This document shows, piece after piece, positions 36,346-48,101 of a stretch of 64,000 nt of DNA. Position 1 is the first letter of the stretch. The number at the start of each line of letters is the position of its first letter. Below the pieces are notes generated by a model. The model made no database searches and was not told where the DNA came from. It worked only from the letters and a program-made list of their open reading frames with translations. The translations under genes and the position numbers were made by a program. Source of the stretch: Turritopsis dohrnii (Eukaryota; Cnidaria; Hydrozoa; Anthoathecata; Oceaniidae); contig BQMF02000141.1 of assembly GCA_027922465.2 (NCBI GenBank), positions 372,001 through 436,000 of the forward strand. The letters run 5' to 3'.

Positions 36346-38762
36346 TCATAAAAACCGTGGTGATTTTTGACGGTCATGTTTTAAAGCTAGTCTGGATTCT
36401 ATTAGCTCGTGCTCCAATAACTCTTTCTCTTCTAGAATATCTCTGATCAGCGAGCTTCCAGCTTCGTAGGAGTGCAAAAACGAGTCGCTCTCCTCCACAT
36501 GATGAAACCAATCTTTATTGATTCCTTCCGATGTGAATTGGAAAATTTCTTTTTGTGGATCAAACGACAAACATTCTTGATCGGATTTCAAAGTGTCTGT
36601 ATGAATTGAAGTTATGTTGGAGTTACTTGGAAGACAAGTTTCTTGATTTCGTTCACGCCATTTCTGTATCGTGCCATAGGTTTTGTGAGAACCACGTTTT
36701 CTGTTATTTAGAAGTTTTTCGAGAACTTGTGCACCCCTCCGGCTTGCAGAAAGACCTTTTTTCAAATTTATGTTTTCTTTTTCGAGTCGGAGAAGGTTCT
36801 AGTATAGAAGAAACAAAAATTCTAAAATTGTCTTCTTTTAATTGAAAGTACTCACAACAGGTAATCTTATTACCTATGAAAAACTAAGTCTACAACACAA
36901 TTGAACTTAAACTCTGTTGTCATGATGAGAATATCTATGGCAAATGACCTTTTACTATTTTTTAACTTTTATAATCGGAAAAGTTTTAAACTTTACAACT
37001 GACCTGCTTTAAGAAGTGATTTTCTTTGTCTTTGCTGAAAGCGGTTTTTTCTTCAAGATGGTCTTTACACAACTCTCCATCGAAATTGTGGAATAAACTC
37101 CACCTGGATCCTTTGTTACTCACGCAGTACAAATCGTTTAAAGCAAGGCCACTGTCAGTTCTTTGTGAATTATTGAAGCAATTCTGTTGCATTGTATGCT
37201 TCAACTCACAGTTGCCGGCGGGATCACAAAGTAAACTGTCCTTCGCGCAAATTACTGGCGATTCGGGCACTGATGTTTGAATTAACTTATGTTGAACATT
37301 TTTGTTTGGTGATACTCCAAGTTTGTCATCATAGTTGTTCAAAAATGCAGTTGAAATTTGAATTAAACGTGTTAGTCCATATCTGTCGAACTCTTTTTTA
37401 ATGCTGGTTTTTCCAACTTTAAACTTTTGAAGGAAATTTGTTAGAAAACTTTTCATTTCTTTTACGATAGCTTCTGTTTTCAACTTTTCTAAATTTATTT
37501 CGTAATTTTTCTTGTTGATCCTAGACAACACGATTTTATTTTCTTCGTTAATTCGTTTGATGTTCCAGTCAACAGCTCCTAGTTGTTCACGATGTCTGGC
37601 TACAGTTTGTCGGTGAGCCTTGTACTCCATTTCCAGGAAGCGAACTTCTGTTGAAGCTGCCAGCAAGACTGTGTTGAGTTCATTCAACAACTTGTAACAT
37701 TGTGATTGATCATATTTCATCGATTTGATTTGGCTTTTTATCTCATCAATGCGTTTTTCCTTTTTGTTAGCTTCGATATCTTTGTTTTGCAGCGTGATTT
37801 GCAAAAGTGAGACCTTCTTCTCAAGATCATCAGTATACTTTACCAGTTCTTCGATCTTTATGGATTTTTCTTCAAGCTCGTGTTTCATAGTTTGGTCAAT
37901 AACTAATTTTGAATCATTATGTTTACTAGAAGGCGAGGTAGCAACACCTATGCTGCTTCCGCTTGTCTTTTTCCAAAATTTGAAGGATGAACGTCGGTTC
38001 TTCTTAGTTTTAACTGCGGTGTCGGAGCTTTTTGAATTTTCCTCACAAATTTCTGCTTCTTCGCTGAGTTTGTCTTCTATGCGTGTTAAACTTATCTTGG
38101 CTTTTAATTCTCCGATTTGACGAACATGGTATAGCTCAGAATCTTCAATGTATTGATTCAATGTATCATTTGCGTTCTTTAATAACTTACAGTCTTTGCA
38201 ATCTGCAGTTGTTTTTACTGCGAGATTTTCTTTCTCTGATTCAAGCCCTGATATTTTTTCTTCAAGATCTTTTATTGTTGATTGTTGGGTGTGTTCAAAA
38301 CACTTTTTTTTCTCATCATTGAAATCCATTACTTTCACAAAAAGTGTAGCGACATGGTTAAGCTCAGTAGCAAGAGGAGACCCATTTAACTTGCGAGTGA
38401 TACTTTGGAAGCATTTGTTAAAATACGAAACCATTACGTCATGTTGGGAACATAGTGTGCTTACGTCAATTTCACAAGCTTTCCCATTTGACCGATCCGA
38501 ACTTTGACTGGATTCTGTAATAGTTAGTGAAGTGATACTTGATAAACTTGCAGCGTCGTCATTTCCAAGCACATCAGCCTGGTCGTGCTCTTTATCCACA
38601 GATAGTACGGCAGTCTAGAAAGTACAAAAAATAATGCAAATTTTCAGGCACGAGTTCTCACAATTTTGTTAAATCAATAGCGTGTTTTCCATTCTGTTGT
38701 TTCTTTGCATTTTTTCCTTTTTCCTTCCATGCCAGAAAACCAAATCAAAGTTCACTTACCAT
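36346..38762 (-). CDS. Coiled-coil protein of unknown function, 688 aa
   Basis: Three exons on the minus strand: 38760-38762 (only the ATG, followed by donor GTAAGTGA), 37004-38614 and 36346-36798. Junctions are GT-AG and phase 0, giving 688 residues. The N-terminus is acidic and Ser-rich. Residues about 90-185 and 250-420 are Glu/Lys/Leu heptad-rich and should form long coiled coils. Between them is a basic Ser-rich linker (KKNRRSSFKFWKK), a possible phosphorylation site. The C-terminal exon restarts with a leucine-rich helix (LLRLEKENINLKKGL), then a loop with His and Trp and a final charged helix. No family was recognised; a cytoskeletal or centrosomal scaffold is possible but that is a guess from shape. 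Confidence 0.75.
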
Positions 38763-38932
38763 TCTTTGGTAACTAAGATACTTTCAACAATCAAAACCAT
38801 CAATAAGAACGTCTTTTGAACTAGTAACTTCAAACGTTTTATTTTAGATGCTACGCCATTGCATTGTTTTGATACGTAATGTTATGATTTGGGTGGAAGA
38901 CATTGCAGTGCAGTACTCTTTTGTAAAGCATA

Positions 38933-39355
38933 CACGTATTTTTTTTTATAAGAAACCAGTTTATAAGAAACTCTAGTCGCTCGAGCTCGGAAACCTAAGA
39001 AACTATGTAGTAAGCTCACTCTATTCTAAGAAACTGAGAAATTTTGAGAGGTAAATTTTTTCCGAATACCGAATCTTGTTTCCTGATGGAACAGACGATT
39101 ATGTCAAGTTAGACGATTTCGATGGCATTGAAATGATTCTTTTGTAAAGACAAACACTCTTCAGTTTTTGTGCAAGCACTGCAATAAAAAAGATAAGCAT
39201 AAAAGTTTGTTCTCTGTGGCATTCCTCTCAATAAGGCAAAAATTCTTAGTGTATGATAAGAAACCCTTAAGAAACTTTTCTAGTAAATTTAGGGTAAATC
39301 TGTAAGAAACTGGCTAGAGACCCAAAAGCTTAGTTTCTTATAAAAAAAAAACGTG
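38933..39355. mobile_element. MITE with CACGT(T)nATAAGAAAC ends
   Basis: CACGTATTTTTTTTTATAAG (38933) pairs with CTTATAAAAAAAAAACGTG (ending 39355). TA flanks both ends (38931-38932, 39356-39357). Inside, 'taagaaac' recurs many times. No coding capacity. It abuts the 5'-truncated LINE on its right. Confidence 0.7.
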
Positions 39356-39629
39356 TAAGGTGCAAGAGCAGATATCAGTGCTTCAGGCTTTTAGACGCGT
39401 GGTTGAGAAAATCTATGAGAAGGCAATGCACTCCCGACTCATGGGTTTTCCCAATAGGTTTAAGCAGATTTATACTAGGCAATTTGGTTTCAGGAAAAAA
39501 CACTCTACTATTGATACTCTTATCAATATTGTAGAACACATTCGCGATAAACTTGACAAGGGTGAGTTAGCGTGCGGTGTGTTCGTCGATCTCCAGAAGG
39601 CCTGTGACAGTGTTGATCATGAAATTAAA

Positions 39630-40325
39630 AGACAAAAGAATTATACATGCCATGAGCTGTGTTAACATACATTTTTTTAAAAGAGCTTGAAAAAACATAA
39701 GAAAAAAATGTAGAAAAAAACATGCGTTTCTTTGAAAAAGAAAATGTTTTTAATTATAATGAAACGAAAATTGAAATCGAACAAATAACTGCCGAAGGGG
39801 TAATAAGAAGGTCTGAACTGAGATTTTACTAACAAGATTAAATATTTTAATTTTATTATCATCAGCAGTCGCTCATTTTTTTTAGTAAAAAAAATCCAGG
39901 TTGAGCTTCCTCGTCATGACGATGATTTGTTTTTCATTTGATTTCACAAACATGTTTTATCATCAATTATACGATGTCACGAAAGAATGAGTGTGCATCG
40001 CGTCGCTCTTCGCAACGATTATAATGATAATGTTTTTTGTCATGTTTTTTTTGTAACGACGAAGAGCAAACAATTTTCCTTGCAATACATTAACATCTAT
40101 TTTGTTCGATGTAATGACTTCCAGTGTACTGAAAGAAAATGCCATTCATTTTATTCCCGTGTACAAAACAAGTAAAAAATAATGTACGCGACCTAATATT
40201 TTATAAAATTCACGTACAAAATAATCACTAGTTGGCGTTCGTGCACGAACAAGTAATGTTTTTCCATCGTACGTTGACATCGAAAAAGTCCTAATATTTG
40301 TACGTCACGTACGCACGTACACGAT
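39630..40325. other. Unassigned insert inside the first LINE
   Basis: About 0.7 kb separates the RT segments before and after it, where the family is continuous. The sequence is unrelated to the LINE, AT-rich, with a cluster of 'cgtac' words (40170-40330). No clear inverted ends or target duplication were found, so it may be an insertion or a rearranged filler. Confidence 0.4.
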
Positions 40326-41416
40326 TTGTCAACCCCTGTAATTCGAAACTAAAACTCATCAAACATGGAGTTCCCCCACGGCTCTGTTTTGGATCCTCTG
40401 CTATTTTTGTTGTATATAAATGATCTCTGCTATTGTATTCGTACGTCAAACACATACCACTTTGCAGATGACACTCATCTACTTTGCAAATTCAGTGAAA
40501 TCTCTCTGTGGAAGAGTTAATGCTGATCTTAGGATTCTGGTCGAATGGTTGAATGTCAACAAAATCTCTCTTAACGCTAGCAAAACTGAGTTCATGATTT
40601 TTAGATCACCCAGGAAGTATCTTGACTGCACTCCTCGCATTAAACTTGCAGGTAGCATTATATCTCAAAGTAAAAGTGTTAAGTATCTTGGTGTTTTGCT
40701 GGATGAACATCTCAATTGGAAAAGTCATGTCTCCTCACTAACCTCAAAACTCAGAAGAGCCAATGGCGCTCTCTCAAAACTTCGGCATTTTGTTTTAATT
40801 GACGTCCTTTTCAATGTCTACCACGCCATTTTCATGTCCCATGCAAGATATGCCTGTCAAGTCTGGGGAGTTCTCACACTTCAAAACACATCACTAAGAC
40901 TAATGACATTCTCCCATCCCAGAACGTCAGTCACTAAATTGTATGCTGATCTTAGAGTTCTTAAATTTTTTGATCTAGCCAAAGTAATGAACATCGAGGC
41001 CCGGAAAACCCGAGTTATAAAACCGAGTTACAAAGTTGAGTTATGGATTATGACGTCATAATTCGAGTTATTAACTCGAAATTTTTAATTTTCTATATGT
41101 TTTCGAAGTGTATTAGTGTATTAGATACATCAGAAGACATAAAACGCAGAAAAATTCTTGCTATAAATGCAGCTAACAACATCAAGAGCATCTTTATCAA
41201 CAAAAAGCTGACAACGCAGACAAAAATGAACGTCTTCAAAACATACGTCGAACCTATATTTCTATATAACTGTGAGATCTGGACTTTGACAACTACTAAA
41301 GCAGAAAATATGATTGACACATTCCAGCGAAGACTATTAAGAACTTTCGTCGTAAACGTTAAATGGCCAAACACCATCAGAAACGAAGAATTATACAGAA
41401 GTACAAAAGCTGTTAA

Positions 41417-42301
41417 GGTTACTGTAAAGGAAAAATGCACACCTTTGGTTTTTACACAATAACTCCCAAGTTTTAAACAATTATTATATAAAAGTATATA
41501 TTTCTGAAAAGCTCTGTTTTTCCTCTAAAAGATGGTCTAATTTGCAAAAAGGTAAATTAATCATTTTTTGGAAATTTGAGCTGAAAACAAAAAAGTTTGT
41601 AGTTGTGTTTGACAAGTTCCTGTGACACAGATTTTTGAAATTTCTTTCTAAAGATTATTGCATCATGTTCCCAAAAGATCGAACTCAAAAACCGTGTCAG
41701 CGTTTTTTAAATAATTAAGTCTTTCAAAAGTTATGATGAAAGAAGTTTTAAGTAACATAATTATGCTAACTCCAAAGCTAAAGCAACGATTTATTTTTGA
41801 TTGGCATAATTATTTCAAAAACTGTGACACGGTTTTGTTCTACAGTCTGTTGTGATCACGTGGGTATAATTATTTTAGCAATTCGATAAATATTCGTGTC
41901 ACAGGAACTCCTTATTGGTAGAATTTTTACATAAATTTAATTTTGAGAAAACGCGGTTTTAAAAAATTACTCAGCTGGAAACTTTCAGCATGATAAACAA
42001 ACATGCGGAATGGTGCTCTATTGTTATAAATTTTCTTTCTCAACAATCTAATGGCAATGACTAATTAGATTAACTCAATGGAAAAGAAAAAACACTGAAG
42101 GTGAGGATCAATGTTTACATGTTTTATTTAAAACCCTCCTGCAGAATTTTCTCTCAAAAACGGTTTTTCCTCGTATTTTGGGAAATAAAAACACTTTTGA
42201 CAAAAAAGATTTATTGCATATGGAAAATTAAGCTCCGCTCTATAATAATATCAAAAAATCAGAAAATGTGATTTTTACCAATTTTTTCCTTTACAGTAAC
42301 C
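41417..42301. mobile_element. TTAA-target element, 885 bp
   Basis: Inverted ends GGTTACTGTAAAGGAAAAA (41417) and TTTTTTCCTTTACAGTAACC (42301). TTAA is duplicated outside (41413-41416, 42302-42305). The LINE reading frame continues exactly across the empty site, showing a clean insertion. No ORF. TTAA targets are used by piggyBac and Kolobok families; the ends do not decide which. Confidence 0.8.
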
Positions 42302-42659
42302 TTAAATGGAGTACAACTATCCAAAAACGACGTCTAAAATGGTTCGGAAGAGTCATCAGGGCGGATGAATCAACGCCAATGAAGAAAGCGTTCAATTACG
42401 CAAACGCCCATTACAAACGACCCCGAGGCAAACCAAAATCAACATGGTTGAGTACAAAGAGCGACATACTAAAACTAGGTATAAATTGGAACGAAGCGAC
42501 AGAAATGGCAAACGACACCAATGCATGGGAAAGGATGATTAGAAATATTTAAAAGCAATTATTGTATGTAATACATATCTAGGTATCGGTGATGTAATTG
42601 TTATTGCCCCGCAAGGGGCTCTGTAGCTTCACGACCTAGGCGAAGTGTTGGCAAATTTT

Positions 42660-43735
42660 CTCCTTTTTTAAGACAATCCGTTTTCGGAAATTGAGTTTCC
42701 ATTTCGGATAATTTGTTTATTCCGAGTAGATAATGACAGACCAGCACTCCATGCTAAACATAATGCATAAAAGGGTATTTTTAATATTATTTCATCAAAT
42801 TGTTATTCTTTTATAACCTTTTACTACTTTTGGAAGTTATTTTGGACGTTTTATATTTCCATTTCAATCTTTAAAAGTTTTATTAACTAGTAAAAACAGC
42901 GCAAAAACCAAACTGAATATGTGCATCTTGAACACTTTTGATCAAAGTATAAACAAGAAAAACAGCATAAACAGCATTGTTTATACTTTGATCAAAAGTG
43001 TTCAAGATGCACATATTCAGTTTGGTTTTTGCGCTGTTTTTGTTAAAAATATCGGCTGGAAAAGGATTTTATTAACTAGTCCTTAAAATATTTACGTGCG
43101 ACACGTGAACCGATTTCGTTATGTTTTGTAGAAGTTGTAGAGAACTTCGTAAGAAACTTTAAAGAAGAATTTTAAGAATATTTTCCTGTTTATACCTAAT
43201 GTTAATCGTTAGAAGACTTCTTAGAGAGAAAATGATTGTGTTTTTGGGAAATATGCTCGAGAAAGAAGAAAATTAAGGTTTCATAACAAGTTAAACTATG
43301 ATGAAAAAACTTTCAGCATCCATCAAGAATATCAAAATTACTGGGGAAATATGTAATCAATACATGCACAAAATTTTCTAATTAATGCATGAAACGTGCT
43401 CATCTCAATCAAAAGAAAGTTTTATCGACTTATGAAAGAACTGGCACAAAACTTTATAAAGAGAATGTTTTTTGTTGTTTTTTGCACATATTGATGACAA
43501 ACGCTAATTTAAGAATATTATGTGCATAATGCTTGGTGATAGAACATTGGTATCTGTATCAACTGTCTTCAAAAGAGCACTGACATTTGAAGATATCGAA
43601 AAAACGTAGACAACTAGAACTGCCAAAGAAGGACAAATTTCTAAAATTTGGAAATGAATTGAATGTAGAGTGTGTCTACTTACATACTGAAAGAAGTATA
43701 AACATAATGTGCAATACAATGCAAAGTTTTTTTCT
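42660..43735. repeat. Dispersed repeat B, copy 2
   Basis: Collinear with 17487-18200. It contains an extra inverted pair of about 55 bp ('aaccaaactgaatatgtgca' / 'tgcacatattcagtttggtt', 42906-42925 and 43007-43026) around a short spacer, a strong hairpin absent from copy 1. No coding potential. Confidence 0.5.
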
Positions 43736-43784
43736 GGCTACGAAATGTGGATAAGCTATAGTAAATTGAAAAGTGGTTGCGATA

Positions 43785-44199
43785 ACGAGTGCGTTTACAT
43801 GAGAGCCGTACTGAACTCAAACCGGTTTGGAATTTCAAGCCTCCAGTTACGAGTTTCGATATGGGTTCTTATTTCAGTACTGTTCCTGGTCACACCTTCA
43901 GTGATGTTTACATGATAACGGCCATACTGAAATTTTACCCGTAATGATTTCAAACCTATTTCTCAAATAATAGGTTTGAAATTTCGATACAGCTTGGAAA
44001 GGTGTGAAAGTTTTCACATTTCATTGTTTTATCATAAAATGTGTTAACAAGCATGCGCAATTTAATTAAATTTTGCTGACATATAACGAAATAAAAATGT
44101 AGAATGTGCTAAATTTATTCCATCGTGTATAGAAAATTTTTCTACCGGTATTGAAATCTCAAACCGTTCAGTATGGTTCTCATGTAAAAACACACTCGT
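43785..44199. mobile_element. MITE with ACGAGTG ends
   Basis: ACGAGTGCGTTTACATGAGA at 43785 pairs with TCATGTAAAAACACACTCGT ending 44199. The arms continue with '.ccgtactgaactcaaaccg' and its complement. The target duplication is not clear. No coding capacity. Confidence 0.6.
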
Positions 44200-44273
44200 A
44201 GAGAGAACTAGAACTAGTAAATCTATTGTTTCGATTTTTAGTTCACTACGGCTTTCATGTAAACGTACTCTAA

Positions 44274-44952
44274 AGGCGGTTTTCCACTTTAAGAAAATTT
44301 TCCGCGGACAGGAACGGACAGGAAAGGAAAAGCAACTGAGCATGCGCAAACACCACGTGAACAGAAAATTTTCCTTTCCGTTCCGTTCCGAATGGAAGTA
44401 GGATCGAGTTCAACTTTTTCTGTTCTTTCCTGACGGAAAACAGGTGATGAATTTTAAGGAGCCAATCAAATGCGTTATTTACAGCTTTTTGTTTACATTT
44501 TTTAAAAATCACAGTGTGTAGAAAAAACTCTTCAGTTTGTGAAGCAATCAAAGTGCTACACAGAAAAACAGAATAAAAATTATTTTTGATAACAAAAAAC
44601 ATGCTATTTATTTGTTGTGATTTTTTTTCAAAAGCTCTTCGTATTGTTTCGAGCTCATTCGAAAGGACTGGAAAAAAACTCATAATCTGGCAACAACTTT
44701 TCTTTGACCAAAAGATGAAATTCGCCTTTTTCTTTCCACTCCATTTTTTTCTTCTTTTGTTGGCTAAAATATTCCTCTAAACAAAGTCCCACATTTACCA
44801 CTTTGTTGTTGTACTTAGTATATTTTGCAGAGTCAAAATTTAAAATTTAAAAGAAAATTTTCCATTCTGTAAAAAGGTGTGGAAATTAACAACTGAAAAT
44901 TTTCCTGTCCGTTCCTGTCCGCGGAAAATTTTCTTGAAGTGGAAAACCGCCT
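44274..44952. mobile_element. MITE with AGGCGGTTTTCCACTT ends and TAA target
   Basis: AGGCGGTTTTCCACTTTAAG (44274) pairs with CTTGAAGTGGAAAACCGCCT (44952), and the arms extend over 'ttttccgcggacaggaacgg'. TAA flanks both ends (44271-44273, 44953-44955). A second 'ttttcctttccgttccg' block near 44370 repeats the arm. A PIF/Harbinger-type MITE is likely from the 3-bp target. Confidence 0.8.
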
Positions 44953-46579
44953 TAAGTTAATTAAAAGTTTCATCTTTTTGTTCGTAATGTATATATTATT
45001 GATAAGCTTCAACTGGTGAATTTTCAATTTGCTCCCAATTTGTGCCAATTTTTTAAAGAGTGCTCAAAGAAGAAGTGGAAAGTGTTTATTTCGAATTTTT
45101 CAGTCACTTTTTCTAATTTAGCCATAAATAGGCATATGCCTTCAATTTTTAGACCTGTTTGACCTAATCATTTGGTTGTAATAGACCTGAATAGTGTTGA
45201 GGCATACAATTGTGGAAGTTGTCAATCTATATAACTTTTTTCAAGTGATTTTGGTTCACTTCTACCAAATATTATATTTTAAATTTATTTTGCAAATTGT
45301 TGGACCTATTCTCTGTATAAGCATTTCAAACAAGAAAAGAATGGATAAATTCAATGGATAAGCTTGAGGCGGGGCATTTTAGCTTTAGCTACTAACTAGT
45401 TTACGTAATATACCGTTAAATTAAAAAAAAAAAATGTTTTCGAGTTAATAACTCTAATGTATTTGTCGCTTTTACAACTCGAGTTATTAACTCGAAATTA
45501 AAACAGTCGAATTTTGAATTCCAGTTAATAACTCGAAGTTAATTTTTCAAATAAATCAAATCGAGTTACTAACTCGATAGTATTATATTGCTTTAAAGAA
45601 ATTGAGTTATTAAAGTTTTCAAAAATTTCTTACGATTTATCGTGTGTGCTTGATTTCCCAGTGTGAAAAAGGCAAAGTAGGCCAAATTTGAGGCAAGTTT
45701 TGAAAAAAGTTCAATTTTAATGAAAATTTAATAGTGGAACAAGTTTGTACTGCTGATTTCAAATATGAAGGTCAAATTGTGGATAAGGTCAAATTAGGCC
45801 AAATTTGGACCAAATTTTAGAAATTGTTGAACTGTAATGAAAATTTGCACACGGAGCAATTTTATAGCGCAAGTTTTGATTTACATTAGTACAGAAATGG
45901 TATCAAAATTAATCAGTTGAGCAAGTCGATGCGATATTTGAAAAATATTCTGAAAATCAAGCACACACGATAAATCGTAACAAATTTTTGAAAAATTTAA
46001 TAACTCGATTCCTTTAAAGCAATATAGTACTATCGAGTTAGTAACTCGATTTGATTTATTTGAAAAATTAACCTCGAGTTATTAACTCGAATTCAAAATT
46101 TGACTTTTTTAATTTCGAGTTAATAACTCGAGTTGTAAAAGCGACAAATATATTTTCGAGTTATTAACTCGAAAGAATATAGAAAATTAAAAATTTCGAG
46201 CTAATAACTCGAACTATGACGTCATAGTTGATAACTCGACTTTATAACTCGATTTTATAACTCGGGTTTTTCGGGCCTCATGAACATCCTATATGTTCAT
46301 AGATTTCTCAACCAAAATCTACCGACTGATAGCCTTGCTAATCTTAGGTTTGACAAAATAAGTCATTCGTTTGGAACTAGAGGTGGCTGTAGGGGTCTTC
46401 TCAAGCTACAGTGTGCTAATACGTCATCGTTTGGTTTGAACTCTTTTTGTCGCACATCTTCCCTTCAATGGAACCAGTTTCAACAAAATTTTCCTAATCT
46501 CAACCTCCCTGACATCACACCTTCTAAACTTAAATCCCTAGCAACACAATTTTATATCAACTCGTACACTGATGGATAA

Positions 46580-47365
46580 ATGTATAAAGGACTTATTTAT
46601 CTGGGGTAAGCGCAAACAGCGTATTTAGTAGACGTTCAGTAGCTCCACTCCACTCAGTTGCTCGCTAGGGTCCACTTTGACTGTCCGCGGGTTATCGAAG
46701 CAACAAACAGATGGAAAAGGGTTAAACTAAAACAAGCTTTTACGGTTTGTGAATGCAAGACTTTTTTAAAACTAATAATATTGTTGAATATTAAAGGAAA
46801 TCCCTAACTTTAGGTCTATGGGGATGATTGTCTAATTAAAGATTCCCTATATTTTTTCTGAAAATGAATCAGTTCGATCCACAAAACAAGCGCGGCTCGA
46901 ATAACTGTGAAGACGTGACTGAGGCGTTTGAAATGCGTTTACTTATAATAGGGTTGGTATCATCATAGATGTATGTTTTCGACATTTTACTGAAATAGTG
47001 TAGCATAAAATAGTTCGTATGGTAAGATAAGCTATTTGTTAAGAATGGAGGTCTCAAGACTCAGAACTACTCATTACATTATTAATTCTCTTTCTTAAAA
47101 TAAGCACTGCATTAAAGTTCGCGTTTAGTGATTTTAAATCGAATGGTTTCGGTATCTTTTTACATGAACATATAATGCAGAAAAGATTTTAACCTTGACA
47201 TAATCATTATCAGTTTTTATGAACTCCAAAAACATTTTTGACGAAAAAAGTGCAAAATTTACCTCATAGCAAAATTTGAAGAAAAAAAATGAATCGACCG
47301 AGACTCATAGTCAGCATAACGATTTTTCGAAAGCAATATGGTGAAGTGAAAATCTGAAGAAAAAA
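46580..47365. other. Non-coding gap before the secreted-protein pair
   Basis: No supported gene, repeat end or RNA. It should contain the promoter of the gene at 47366. Confidence 0.35.
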
Positions 47366-47830
47366 ATGAGAAAAGAAATTTTCCGGAGATTGTGCTTCAT
47401 TTTGTTGTTAGTCGAGAGTTGTATAACTACGTCAAACAACAACATTGACAAAGGTCATTACGAAAACTTTTATGTGAAAAAGTTCAACAATAACAATCGC
47501 AAAGGTAATATCTGGAACTCTCAATATTATGAACTGCAACTCAAAATGCACGAAAACGATATGAAAATTCATCGGGAAGTTTCAAGAGAAAATCAAAGAC
47601 AAAATGACGAAAACAAAAAACATCATGACGAAAGTATCCACGAAAGTCAAGAAACGCATCGCATGCAAGCCGAAACAAGTCGCGAAAATGCTGTCAAACA
47701 ACCTAGTAAGAGAACTAAAGGAAAAATACGAAATAAAAACATTCGTATAGATCAGGAAAAAGTCATTTTAACCGATAAAGAGTCAAAGACATTCTTTAGG
47801 TCGAAACGAACGAACAAGAATCATTTATAA
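47366..47830 (+). CDS. Small secreted His/Glu/Asn-rich protein, paralogue 1, 154 aa
   Basis: Intronless frame of 154 residues. It starts with a basic head and hydrophobic core (RRLCFILLLVESC), a signal peptide. Then comes an Asn-rich spacer (NNNNRKGN) and an amphipathic, highly charged helix of about 60 residues with a repeated 'HEN/REN/HES' theme (MHENDMKIHREVSRENQ, HDESIHESQETHRM). The C-terminal part is basic: 'KIRNKN', 'EKVILTDKESKTFF', 'RSKR', then KNHL. The order and last blocks match the gene at 48102, so the two form a tandem family. Mature Cys are lacking, so it is not a typical disulphide toxin or hormone. I do not recognise the family; function unknown. Confidence 0.6.
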   Translation: MRKEIFRRLCFILLLVESCITTSNNNIDKGHYENFYVKKFNNNNRKGNIWNSQYYELQLKMHENDMKIHREVSRENQRQNDENKKHHDESIHESQETHRMQAETSRENAVKQPSKRTKGKIRNKNIRIDQEKVILTDKESKTFFRSKRTNKNHL

Positions 47831-48101
47831 AATGGAAAAAAAACACCCATAAAAAAACAAGGAAATCACAATGCTAATCACGTGACCGGCAAACTGCATG
47901 GTTGATTGCACTCGAAAGCACTTCTTTGATGCAGTTACTTTTTCGAGTGTGCCTTCCGGATACATGTGTTCTGTGCAGTGGAAGGTCGAAGAAAAGACGA
48001 AAATCATTTCAAGGCATCTTTTAAAACTGTCTAGTTAGAAACTATGAATAAGAAAAAGATTTGAACTTTCTTTTTGTAAATATTTCGTAGTTAACACTGA
48101 T

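Larger units (their letters stand above)
41107..45434 (+). mobile_element. LINE-2nd: retroposed LINE with poly-A tail inside the foldback element
   Basis: TGTTTTCGA occurs at 41098-41106 and again at 45435-45443, directly after a run of twelve A (45423-45434). That is a poly-A-tailed insertion with a 9-bp target duplication. The coding relic comes first: 41127-41412 (NVFKTYVEPIFLYNCEIW, then FQRRLLRTF and ELYRST) and 42302-42552 (RRLKWFGRVIRADE, RPRGKPKSTW, ending WERMIRNI), the C-terminal end of an endonuclease-RT LINE protein. The remaining 2.9 kb is non-coding and holds repeat B and two MITEs. Whether all of it belonged to one retroposed transcript is inference. Confidence 0.65.
40996..46279. 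mobile_element. Foldback element with 9-bp target duplication and CGAGTTATTAACTCG array
   Basis: Ends GAGGCCCGGAAAACCCGAG (40996) and CTCGGGTTTTTCGGGCCTC (46279) are inverted. ATGAACATC is duplicated exactly outside (40987-40995, 46280-46288). Without the LINE insertion at 41107-45434 the element is about 0.95 kb, mostly two arms of about 330 bp (41-kb fragment plus 45435-45665, against 45950-46279). The arms are filled with the near-perfect palindrome TTCGAGTTATTAACTCGAA and variants, about twelve in all. No ORF of its own. A 9-bp duplication and long arms suggest a Mutator-like foldback element (inference). Confidence 0.8.
39358..46579 (+). pseudogene. LINE-1st: 5'-truncated LINE reverse transcriptase, split twice
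   Basis: Pieces of a non-LTR reverse transcriptase in order: 39360-39620 (QFGFRKKHSTIDTLINIVEH, then VFVDLQKACDSVDHEI); after an interruption, 40325-40995 (HGSVLDPLLFLLYINDL with a frameshift, HFADDTHLLC, then LNASKTEFMIFRSP and YLGVLLDEHLNWKSHV); and 46280-46579, the C-terminal tail ending FYINSYTDG. The second interruption is the foldback element at 40996-46279; its target duplication sits inside the codons and the flanks are in the same frame. The catalytic pair is FADD. Jockey/CR1-like order; subclass not assigned. Confidence 0.8.

Noticed and set aside
36346..36765. Separate 139-aa gene starting at 36765
   Set aside because: Its apparent start is a TTG; a proper acceptor at 36798 joins it in frame to the coiled-coil exon at 37004-38614.
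44270..44683. Minus-strand 137-aa frame
   Set aside because: It lies wholly inside a MITE with inverted ends and TAA duplication and shows no protein-like features.
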